From Armatimonadota bacterium (GTDB taxonomy: Bacteria > Armatimonadota > UBA5829): DNA of 9,350 nucleotides. The stretch spans positions 1-9,350 of the forward strand of contig JAMCYN010000068.1 in assembly GCA_023474015.1 (NCBI GenBank), given 5' to 3'. Under the pieces are notes generated by a model that ran no database searches, was not told the origin of the DNA, and was given only the letters and a program-made list of their open reading frames with translations. Made by a program: the position numbers and the translations under genes. Each line of letters starts with the position of its first letter. Position 1 is the first letter of the stretch. This document shows, one piece after another, positions 1-5,980 of the stretch.

Positions 1-906
1 GATCTGCCGGATGGTCTCGCCTGCTCCAGGCAGGCACGTGGCGAGGTGAAAAAGCCTCTTGTTATCGAAAGCGTAATCTCGCTCGGCCCCGGCTCCCAAA
101 GGCTCGACATCGAGACCACCGTGGTAAATACGGTCAGGGATCACAGGCTGCGAGCGATTTTTCCGACCTACATCAATTCCGGCACGTCATCCGGCGAGGC
201 GCAGTTTGACGTTGTAGACCACCCGGTGGAAATCAAGCAGCCTCCGTATGAGATATGGGAGGAGGATCAGCCGAAGCAGTTCGCGCAGAAGACCTTCGCC
301 TCGATAAGTGACGGCAAGAAGGGTCTTGCCATCGCGAATATCGGTCTGCCGGAATACGAAATCACACCGAACAGGGAGCGGGCAATCGCGATCACCCTGC
401 TGCGCGCGGTCAGCCACCTTTCGTCGTTCGGCAAGAACACGAGGGTAGGCGCCGCCGGTCCGACTATCGAGACTCCCGAGGCCGAGATGATCGGCAGGAG
501 GCTGGTGTTCAACTACAGCATCATCCCGCACGCCGCCGCTTGGCATGAGAGCGATGTTCAGGCCCAGTCTAACGCGTTCAACTCCGGGCTCAAGGTGTTT
601 CCGGTTCTCTACAATAGCGGTTGCGGCGCGACTCTTCCGCCCGAGCATTCGTTCCTCTCGGTTGATGGGCGTAACATCGTGTTGTCGTCGGTGAGGCAAT
701 GCGAGGATGGCCAGGGTTACGCGGTCAGGGTGTGGAACGGATCGTCCACGGCCTCCAAGGCGGTCATTTCGCTCTTCAAGAAGCCCAGCCTGGCCTTCAT
801 GTCCGACATTCGTGAGCGGAAACTCGACCCGATCCCGGTATCCGAAAAGCTTTCCGTCAAGGTCGGCGCGAAGAGCATCGTCACCGTGAGGCTGGAGTTT
901 GATTAG
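1..906 (+). CDS. Glycoside hydrolase family 38 (alpha-mannosidase-type) protein, C-terminal part
   Basis: The frame is open from the first base, so the gene starts upstream; the GTG at 46 is unlikely to be the true start. About 301 codons are visible and they look like the beta-sandwich C-terminal region of GH38 enzymes, which hydrolyse alpha-mannosides or mannosyl-glycerate-type substrates. Recognisable stretches (counting from the GTG at 46) are DHRLRAIFPT near residue 32, AIAITLLRAVSHLS near 114, EAEMIGRRLVFNYSIIPHA near 144 and a SSVRQCEDGQGYAVRVWNGSS segment near 214. These match the family pattern of a DHRLR turn, a 'TLLR' helix and an 'EDG..lR.wN' strand. The catalytic domain lies outside the window, so substrate and localisation cannot be judged. 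The last 26 bases overlap the 3' end of the convergent minus-strand gene. I am confident of the family and not of the substrate. Confidence 0.8.
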   Translation, partial: DLPDGLACSRQARGEVKKPLVIESVISLGPGSQRLDIETTVVNTVRDHRLRAIFPTYINSGTSSGEAQFDVVDHPVEIKQPPYEIWEEDQPKQFAQKTFASISDGKKGLAIANIGLPEYEITPNRERAIAITLLRAVSHLSSFGKNTRVGAAGPTIETPEAEMIGRRLVFNYSIIPHAAAWHESDVQAQSNAFNSGLKVFPVLYNSGCGATLPPEHSFLSVDGRNIVLSSVRQCEDGQGYAVRVWNGSSTASKAVISLFKKPSLAFMSDIRERKLDPIPVSEKLSVKVGAKSIVTVRLEFD

Positions 907-1420
907 TTTCCCGGCAGAACAATTCGAAGTTGGCTCTGAACAACGACTCGTCTTTTGGCGCGACTCGAATCAGCCCGTCGAGAATACTGTGGGCTATTGC
1001 TTTGCGATTTGCCGGGTCCGAAAGAAGTCTTACGGCGTCAGCCGAGCAGGTCACATAACCATTTGAATCCGGCGCAACGCGGCTGTTGCGGGCTCGTTTA
1101 AGTATCTCGTCTACCCAGGGGTCATAGGTCGCGTCGATTCTTACGAGCAGGTCGGCTTCGTGTACCGCCTTTATCATGCTCTCGTAGACCTTCACCTTGC
1201 GTGCATCCTGATTCGCCTTGATCAGGGACACCACGGCAACCCGCTTGCCGCCTATCTGTTTGATGATGTCGCCTGTCTCGGGAATGCTTGCGACAACTTT
1301 GATTCTGTCGTCCTGAGGAAAGATAGTCCACCGATGAACGTAACCCGCCATCGAGTGACCAAGCGCGGTGAAAACAAGCAGAACTATTAGTGCCAGTGAC
1401 CTGATTGAGATTCTATACAT
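881..1420 (-). CDS. Half-length ZnuA/TroA-like binding-protein paralogue without metal ligands
   Basis: This is a 179-residue exported protein. A signal peptide fills residues 1-25 (MYRISIRS, a hydrophobic core, SMA before the likely cut). The rest aligns by eye to the N-terminal lobe and inter-lobe helix of the intact binding protein at 3363-4304: IKVVASIPETGDIIKQIGGKRV with IDIVAATPELADITKQVGGDRV, and AIAHSILDGLIRVAPKDESLF with IIAHNVLEGLIRVSPGNKAVF. Both N-lobe metal histidines are replaced: the His of NQDYH is Arg74 (NQDAR), and the His of NPHYFYDP is Arg131 (AVRLLSDP). The C-terminal lobe is absent. Homology ends near residue 173, just where the hydrolase gene ends, and the stop lies inside that gene. 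I chose the ATG at 1420 because GGTGG precedes it and a promoter sits at 1471-1499. It is either a repurposed protein or an early-stage relic; the clean frame favours the former, and the function is unknown. Confidence 0.75.
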   Translation of the reverse strand: MYRISIRSLALIVLLVFTALGHSMAGYVHRWTIFPQDDRIKVVASIPETGDIIKQIGGKRVAVVSLIKANQDARKVKVYESMIKAVHEADLLVRIDATYDPWVDEILKRARNSRVAPDSNGYVTCSADAVRLLSDPANRKAIAHSILDGLIRVAPKDESLFRANFELFCRETNQTPASR

Positions 1421-1470
1421 AGTAACCACCATGGAACTTACGGATATGGCTGCTCGTATGTTCCATGTGG

Positions 1471-1499
1471 GTTGTAGCATGCGACAGGCCTTCTGTCAA
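1471..1499 (-). promoter_or_regulatory. Sigma70-like promoter for the half-length binding-protein paralogue
   Basis: On the minus strand TTGACA (1499-1494) is followed after exactly 17 bp by TACAAC (1476-1471), which matches 4 of 6 bases of the -10 consensus. Transcription would start near 1464, giving a leader of about 44 nt to the ATG at 1420. A short inverted repeat, GACAG-N5-CTGTC (1483-1497), lies across the spacer and -35 and could be a protein-binding site. Found by eye only. Confidence 0.5.
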
Positions 1500-1510
1500 T
1501 GGGCAATCCT

Positions 1511-1530
1511 GATTATCGACGATTATCGGT
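1511..1530. repeat. Tandem 10-bp repeat GATTATCG-NN between divergent promoters
   Basis: GATTATCGAC is followed directly by GATTATCGGT, so the first eight bases repeat at a 10-bp step, about one helical turn. The pair lies between the two outward-facing -35 boxes (1494-1499 and 1530-1535). On the other strand each unit reads CGATAATC, recalling the GATAAT hexamers of Fur-type boxes, but the spacing differs from a classical Fur box. Two contacts on one DNA face would suit a regulator acting on both promoters; that is inference. Confidence 0.5.
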
Positions 1531-1558
1531 TGACATCATACAGAGCAATCAGTATGAT
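1530..1558 (+). promoter_or_regulatory. Strong sigma70-like promoter for the metal-uptake cluster
   Basis: TTGACA (1530-1535) and TATGAT (1553-1558) are separated by exactly 17 bp, which is a full -35 match and 5 of 6 at -10. Transcription would start near 1565, leaving about 33 nt to the ATG at 1598. This position also argues against any start codon further upstream for the following gene. The inverted repeat at 1534-1559 overlaps both boxes. Confidence 0.65.
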
Positions 1559-1559
1559 G
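1534..1559. promoter_or_regulatory. Perfect inverted repeat (candidate operator) across the + promoter
   Basis: CATCATAC (1534-1541) and GTATGATG (1552-1559) are exact reverse complements separated by 10 bp. The left arm covers the end of the -35 box and the right arm covers the whole -10 box. A dimeric repressor bound here would block RNA polymerase. Given the downstream genes, a metal-sensing repressor is the natural guess. The arms resemble NikR half-sites, but their order and spacing are different. Confidence 0.6.
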
Positions 1560-1597
1560 AAGAAGCGGATATTAACGTATCGGATGTGCCGAGGCGA

Positions 1598-1978
1598 ATG
1601 TCTGGTTTGCGTTTGTTCAAACTAAAGACAGTAATGCTTGTCATGCTGGCGCCGTATGTGCTGCTCGCGGTTGGGTCCGGGTTTATGCACAACCACGACG
1701 GCGAGGATGGCAATTGGCCGCTTGCACGTCACGCATCCGCAATCGGGAGCGTGCATCCTGTTGGTAACGATTGCCTGCTCGCGGCATCGCTGGTGGCGGC
1801 GGGTCATCACCAGGAATGTGCCGCATGTATCTGGGGGCACAGCAGCACATCGAGTCTTCAGCTTGCACACGCTTTTGCCCCCGTTGACACAACTGTTAAC
1901 TTCACTGCCACTGAATGCCGCCCACACTGCGCGGAGCCTCCGCTCCTAGCTTCCTCTCGCGCTCCACCACTCAGCTAG
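1598..1978 (+). CDS. Small exported His/Cys-rich protein, candidate periplasmic metal binder
   Basis: This 126-residue protein belongs to no family I can name with certainty; it recalls small DUF2946-like proteins found beside metal transporters. It begins with a basic stretch and a hydrophobic segment (about residues 9-29), a signal peptide or membrane anchor. The rest holds nine histidines and five cysteines: HNH at 31-33, HH at 70-71 followed by CAAC (C74, C77), H81, H91, then C107, H110 and C111. It ends in RAPPLS, a tail like those of related short proteins. It is the first gene after the operator-bearing promoter and lies 110 bp before the porin, so a role as metal chaperone, buffer or sensor is plausible. 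The ATG at 1598 was chosen because the promoter's expected transcript start is near 1565. GAGG at 1591-1594 is close to it, so the ATG at 1634 remains an alternative. Confidence 0.6.
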   Translation: MSGLRLFKLKTVMLVMLAPYVLLAVGSGFMHNHDGEDGNWPLARHASAIGSVHPVGNDCLLAASLVAAGHHQECAACIWGHSSTSSLQLAHAFAPVDTTVNFTATECRPHCAEPPLLASSRAPPLS

Positions 1979-2029
1979 CCTTCCCACGGATTAGTCATCG
2001 AGATAATTCCAATCAGCAATCTGATGTGA

Positions 2030-2055
2030 TAACGCCTGTACTGTGTCGGGCGTTA
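2030..2055. promoter_or_regulatory. Inverted repeat in the porin leader region
   Basis: TAACGCC (2030-2036) and GGCGTTA (2049-2055) are exact reverse complements around a 12-nt loop, 33 bp before the porin start and just ahead of its ribosome binding site. It could be an operator or an RNA hairpin affecting the leader. No convincing -35/-10 pair is visible between 1979 and 2088, so the porin may be transcribed by read-through from 1530. Confidence 0.4.
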
Positions 2056-2088
2056 CCTGGTTATGTGTTTGGGAGGTAAAGCTGAATA

Positions 2089-3351
2089 ATGAGACATCTA
2101 ATAGCGCTGTCAATGTGCCTGTTTGTGCTTTCTTGTGCCGCTTGGTCACAGGATTCGCCGGACAATCAACCGGCACAGGACGCACAGTCTAATCAAGAGA
2201 CAATAACCGTTCCGAAATCCGAATTCGATGCTCTTAAAGCAAGAGTAGACGAAATGGAACGAGAGCTTCAAGAACTTAAGACCAAGCAGGCTCCACCTCA
2301 AAGCGCGGAGAAGGAACTATCGACAACTCCGATTGCGGGTGGCAAGCAACTTGCGCTGCCTGATATCAGCCTTATTGTCCAGGCTAAGGGAAAGCTCACC
2401 GACGACAAACGGGACCCCGAGAAGCAGAAGCTCCAGCTTAGCGAGGCCGAACTCGGGATTCAAGGATATGTCTATCCCAACGTCAAGGCCGATGCATTCA
2501 TCACCGGCAGCCCTTCGGAGAATTCACCGTTTCAGGTTGAAGAGGCCTATCTGACGTACCTGGGTGTGACTAAGGGCCTCAACTTCTATGTCGGCAAGAA
2601 GCACGTGCCGTTTGGACGCACGAACCTGCTCCACAATCACTCATGGCTGTATACACGCCAGCCGCTGGTAATCAGCAACTTCGTGGCCGGCGAAAGCCTA
2701 TCCGGCCAGGGCGCGGACTTCAGCTATCTCGTTCCGACGCACAGCAACCTGTTCGCCCAACTCGACTTAGGCACGTGGGGGAACGGCGACGAGGGAGAAG
2801 AGTCGAATCTTCCGAACATCGTGGCGGGTCCGGGCGCGAACCTGACCGACCGCTTCAACACCGCAAGGCTGTGGACCAGCTACCCGGTAAGCCAGAACAG
2901 CGAACTCGAACTCGGCGGATCGTGGGCGGGCGGTAAGTCCAACGAAGACCCGATTACTGCGCTGACGGACTACGTTCACATCAAGGGAGTTGACCTGAGT
3001 TACCGTCACTTCGGCGAAGGCAGCAGCCGTTTGCTGCTGCGCGGCGAGCAGTTTTGGCGAAATGGCACCACTGACTCAAACGACGCCACCGCCAACGGCT
3101 ACTATTTGTTCGGCAATTACCGCTGGAATAAATACGGCAGCATCGGGTTGCTGTATGACTGGTCCGAGTTCCCGCAAGCCGTGAACCTGCACGAGTCGGC
3201 CCTGTCGCTTATCCTGACCAAGCAGTTCTCGGAGCAGTATTATCTGCGACTTCAGGCAATCCACGGGGAGAGACCGGACAGTGGCCTCTTCAACGAACTG
3301 TGGCTGCAATGGGTTTGGGGCGTGGGGCCGCACACGCATAACTTGGAGTAA
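2089..3351 (+). CDS. Zinc-regulated-type outer-membrane porin with N-terminal coiled coil
   Basis: This 420-residue protein is predicted to form an outer-membrane beta-barrel that lets metal ions into the periplasm. A signal peptide covers residues 1-20 (cut near AWS/Q). A Gln/Asp-rich linker and a short coiled coil follow at about 42-67 (SEFDALKARVDEMERELQELK). The barrel begins near residue 90. The VEEAYLTYL (150-158), FYVGKKHVPFGRTNLLHNHSW (about 166-186) and GESLSGQGADFSYLVP (201-216) segments are what I recognise from porins annotated as zinc-regulated. The last strand ends WLQWVWGVGPHTHNLE; the GPHxH tail also fits that group, though the final residue is Glu rather than aromatic. GGGAGGT at 2071-2077 lies 11 nt before the ATG. 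The binding-protein gene follows after 11 bp, which strongly implies one transcript. Metal identity is inferred from family and context. Confidence 0.8.
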   Translation: MRHLIALSMCLFVLSCAAWSQDSPDNQPAQDAQSNQETITVPKSEFDALKARVDEMERELQELKTKQAPPQSAEKELSTTPIAGGKQLALPDISLIVQAKGKLTDDKRDPEKQKLQLSEAELGIQGYVYPNVKADAFITGSPSENSPFQVEEAYLTYLGVTKGLNFYVGKKHVPFGRTNLLHNHSWLYTRQPLVISNFVAGESLSGQGADFSYLVPTHSNLFAQLDLGTWGNGDEGEESNLPNIVAGPGANLTDRFNTARLWTSYPVSQNSELELGGSWAGGKSNEDPITALTDYVHIKGVDLSYRHFGEGSSRLLLRGEQFWRNGTTDSNDATANGYYLFGNYRWNKYGSIGLLYDWSEFPQAVNLHESALSLILTKQFSEQYYLRLQAIHGERPDSGLFNELWLQWVWGVGPHTHNLE

Positions 3352-3362
3352 GGCCCAGTATT

Positions 3363-4304
3363 ATGAAGAAAGGATGCACGAAAATGAGAACACTAATTCG
3401 CGGACTGTTTGTTATAGCTTGTAGTATGGCGCTGGTCGGAGGAATCGCCACTTCATCGGCCGTCGCCGCGATTGATATTGTCGCGGCCACGCCCGAGCTG
3501 GCCGATATCACCAAGCAGGTGGGCGGGGATAGAGTCTCCGTCTACTCGATTGCAAAGCCCAATCAGGACTACCACATGATCGAGCCGAGACCCAGCGATG
3601 TTTCGAGAATCGCCCGCGCGGATATGGTTGTGCGGATAGGCTTGGACCTGGATATGTGGCTGGACGCGTTGATGAACGCCGCGGGGAATCCCAAGGTCCG
3701 GCGCGGAGGTCCGGGGTATGTTGACGCCTCAGTCGGAATCGCCAAGCTGGAAATCCCGCGAGAATCGATCACCGGGGCCTCAGGCGACATCCACGTGTAC
3801 GGCAACCCCCACTATTTCTATGATCCCGAAAACGGGAAGATCATTGCGCACAATGTCCTAGAGGGGCTGATAAGAGTCTCTCCCGGCAACAAGGCGGTGT
3901 TTGTGAGCAACTATGAGCGTTTTGCCAAAGAGATAGACCATCGAACGGCCGCATGGCAGCAGGAGCTAGCCCCGTTCAAGGGCAAGCGAGTTGTCACCTA
4001 CCACCAGAGCGCGATCTACTTCATTCGCCGCTTCGGCCTCAGGGGATTCGGCACGCTGGAAGTCAAGCCCGGTATCCCTCCGTCGGCGTCGCACGTCTCC
4101 GGCCTGATAAAACGCATGAGGGATGAGCACGTCACAGCGATGGCCATTGAATCCATCTACCCAAGGCGTTTCCCGGACCTTATTCAGCGTGAGACGGGGG
4201 CCAAGTATGTGGTGGTACCCTATTCCGTGGGATCGCTCGGGACGAAGAGCTACATCGACCTGATCGATATGTGGGTCACAAGATACAAGGAAACTCTGCG
4301 CTAG
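3363..4304 (+). CDS. Metal (probably zinc) ABC transporter substrate-binding protein, ZnuA/TroA family
   Basis: This 313-residue periplasmic protein captures a divalent metal and passes it to the permease. It has a signal peptide (to about residue 36, AVA/AID), an N-lobe starting IDIVAATPELADITKQVGGDRV, an inter-lobe helix near 160-200 and a C-lobe to the end. The expected ligands are present: His71 in NQDYHMIEPRPSD, His150 in GNPHYFYDP and His214 in VVTYHQSAIYF. The segment where Mn-binding relatives carry an Asp reads VVVPYSVG, with no acidic residue; a three-His site points to zinc more than manganese. There is no His-rich loop. Two starts have ribosome sites: ATG 3363 after TAAGG, and ATG 3384 after AAAGGA; the latter gives a more usual signal peptide. 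The gene is followed 25 bp later by the ATPase. A half-length relative lies at 881-1420. Confidence 0.88.
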   Translation: MKKGCTKMRTLIRGLFVIACSMALVGGIATSSAVAAIDIVAATPELADITKQVGGDRVSVYSIAKPNQDYHMIEPRPSDVSRIARADMVVRIGLDLDMWLDALMNAAGNPKVRRGGPGYVDASVGIAKLEIPRESITGASGDIHVYGNPHYFYDPENGKIIAHNVLEGLIRVSPGNKAVFVSNYERFAKEIDHRTAAWQQELAPFKGKRVVTYHQSAIYFIRRFGLRGFGTLEVKPGIPPSASHVSGLIKRMRDEHVTAMAIESIYPRRFPDLIQRETGAKYVVVPYSVGSLGTKSYIDLIDMWVTRYKETLR

Positions 4305-4329
4305 CTGTTGGAAGAGGGTATGCGAGATA

Positions 4330-5133
4330 ATGAGAGACACAGCTATGAAAGAAAGAATCATTGAAAACACAAGTCAGCCGAAAGCCGAGATGCTGGCATT
4401 CGAGCATGCCGATTTGGGATACGGCAAGCGCAAGGTTCTGAGCGATCTGAACCTGATGCTGGGCGAAGGGGACTTTCTGGGCATCGTCGGCCCTAACGGC
4501 ACGGGCAAGACAACCGTGCTCAAGGCGATGCTCGGAATCCTGAAACCGATGGCGGGTCAGGTTCGCAGAAACCCGGCCGCCCGATTCGCGTATGTGCCTC
4601 AGCGACAGTTCATCGACGAGGTATTCCCGCTTACCGTCATGGACGTGGCGTTGATGGGCAGGTATACGCTGCTGGGAGTCTTCGCGGGACCGTCGCGGCG
4701 CGACAGGGACTTTGTAATGCAGTGCCTGGGGCATGTGGGCATTGCCGACCTGGCGACGCGAGCATATCGAGAACTGAGCGGAGGTCAAAAACAGCGAACC
4801 TTGATAGCCCGCGCGCTCGCGGCGGAGCCTCGGGTGCTGATTCTCGACGAGCCCACAAACGACATGGACATAGGCAGCGAGCATGCGATCATGGAACTGC
4901 TCAAGTATCTGCACGACGAAGACAACATCACCGTCGTAATGGTCAGCCACCTGCTGAATGTCGTAATCAACTACGCGAAGGAACTCGCGCTTATCGACGG
5001 CGGGTTGAGGATTGTGGGCGATACGACGGATGTCCTGTCATCGAAGAACCTCACGGATATCTATGAGGTGCCGGTGGAAGTGGCGGCGTGCGGCGACAAA
5101 AGAGTCGTGCTGATCGGAGGCAACAATGCTTAG
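4330..5133 (+). CDS. Metal ABC transporter ATP-binding protein (ZnuC-like)
   Basis: This 267-residue cytoplasmic ATPase powers the metal permease. All nucleotide-binding motifs are intact and in order: Walker A GPNGTGKTT at 54-62, Q-loop Gln91 in YVPQRQ, signature LSGGQKQR at 149-156, Walker B VLILDEP at 169-175 and the H-loop His207 in MVSH. The stretch FPLTVMDVALMGRY (99-112) is typical of the zinc/manganese import ATPases. The C-terminal tail (about 225-267) is short and has no visible extra domain. GAGGG at 4314-4318 precedes the ATG at 4330; an in-frame ATG at 4345 (GAGAGA before it) is a possible alternative. The last 8 bases overlap the permease gene, which suggests translational coupling. 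Long antisense reading frames over this gene are composition artefacts. Confidence 0.9.
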   Translation: MRDTAMKERIIENTSQPKAEMLAFEHADLGYGKRKVLSDLNLMLGEGDFLGIVGPNGTGKTTVLKAMLGILKPMAGQVRRNPAARFAYVPQRQFIDEVFPLTVMDVALMGRYTLLGVFAGPSRRDRDFVMQCLGHVGIADLATRAYRELSGGQKQRTLIARALAAEPRVLILDEPTNDMDIGSEHAIMELLKYLHDEDNITVVMVSHLLNVVINYAKELALIDGGLRIVGDTTDVLSSKNLTDIYEVPVEVAACGDKRVVLIGGNNA

Positions 5134-5938
5134 CGTTTTCCATGACTCATTCCTACAAACGGCGCTGGTCGCCAGCCTCATAGTCGGGGCGGTCTGCGCG
5201 TATCTGGGAGTTTATGTGGTATTGCGCCGCATAGTATTCGTGGGAGCCGCGTTGGCTCAGGTATCGAGCGCGGGAGTCGGCCTTGCAATGTATGCGGGAA
5301 AGAACCCGTCTTTGGTATCGCTTATTCTTACGCTGGGTGGAGTGGCCGCGTTCTCCATAAAGTCCAAAGATCGAAGGACTACCCAGGAGAGCCTCATCGG
5401 AATCGGGTATGCGGTGGCTTCGGCGTTGGCCGTGCTCTTCGTCGCCAAGAGCGCGCAGGGCGAGGCTCATATGCTCGATGTGCTGTCCGGCAACATACTG
5501 ACCGTCACTCCGGGGCAGGTCTGGTGGATGGCCGGCGCGGGCGCGGTGGCCGTTGCCCTGCACGTGCTTTTGGGCAAGCAGTTCCTGTTTTCCATGTTCG
5601 ATCCCGAGACCGCGCAGGCGTCCGGAATCCGCGCCGGATGGTGGGATTTGCTGTTCTTCCTGATACTCGGGGTGATAATATCGCTTGCGATAAGGCTTGC
5701 CGGAACGCTGCTGGTATTTGCTTTTCTTGTGGTTCCGGCGGTCACCGGACTGCTGCTGAGCCAACACCTGGGCAGGGTCTACGCAATTGCAATCGGCGCG
5801 GCCTCCATTGCGACCGTCGGCGGCCTGTATGCGTCGGTGAAGATGGACCTGCCATCGGGACCGGCCATAGTAGCTTGCTCGTTCATTCTGCTCGTGGTAG
5901 CATGGGTCATCTCAAGGGTGCAGAAGCATATTGCTTGA
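5126..5938 (+). CDS. Metal ABC transporter permease, ABC-3 family (ZnuB-like)
   Basis: This 270-residue integral inner-membrane protein forms the channel of the metal importer. Hydrophobic segments lie at about 12-32, 36-56, 62-78, 90-108, 132-150, 172-190, 192-212, 218-236 and 243-262, consistent with the eight or nine helices of this family. Family landmarks are RRIVFVGAALAQVSSAGVGLA (35-54), FDPETAQASGI (158-168), and GTLLVFAFLVVPAVTGLLLS (193-212). Length is normal. The ATG is preceded by a good GGAGG, and it overlaps the ATPase stop in ATGCTTAG, so the two proteins are probably made in equal amounts. The 42-bp gap to the next gene suggests that gene is cotranscribed. The metal could be Zn, Mn or Fe from this protein alone; zinc is favoured by the porin and binding protein. 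Confidence 0.9.
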   Translation: MLSVFHDSFLQTALVASLIVGAVCAYLGVYVVLRRIVFVGAALAQVSSAGVGLAMYAGKNPSLVSLILTLGGVAAFSIKSKDRRTTQESLIGIGYAVASALAVLFVAKSAQGEAHMLDVLSGNILTVTPGQVWWMAGAGAVAVALHVLLGKQFLFSMFDPETAQASGIRAGWWDLLFFLILGVIISLAIRLAGTLLVFAFLVVPAVTGLLLSQHLGRVYAIAIGAASIATVGGLYASVKMDLPSGPAIVACSFILLVVAWVISRVQKHIA

Positions 5939-5980
5939 GTTTTGGTCTATCTGATTACTGAGGGGGAAAGGGCAACCAGT

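Noticed and set aside
187..699. Minus-strand open frame inside the GH38 gene
   Set aside because: The + strand frame has clear family motifs throughout, and the opposite frame resembles nothing.
1534..1559. Canonical NikR operator
   Set aside because: The half-sites are present but in the reverse order and 10 bp apart, whereas the known NikR site is GTATGA-N16-TCATAC; the neighbouring genes also look like zinc uptake.
1499..1597. Upstream ATG at 1499 as start of the His/Cys-rich gene
   Set aside because: It precedes the promoter at 1530-1558, so it would not be on that transcript, and the added residues would bury the signal peptide inside the protein.
4320..4364. 14-codon frame overlapping the ATPase start
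   Set aside because: It is out of frame and very short, and the AGAGGG before it is explained by the ATPase start at 4330; no support for a real peptide.
4276..4950. Long minus-strand open frame antisense to the ATPase gene
   Set aside because: It lies opposite a gene with every ABC motif intact, has no recognisable domain or good ribosome site, and reflects codon bias.
5153..5767. Long minus-strand open frame antisense to the permease gene
   Set aside because: The composition is rich in Arg, Gln and Ser with no fold signature, as expected opposite a hydrophobic membrane protein.
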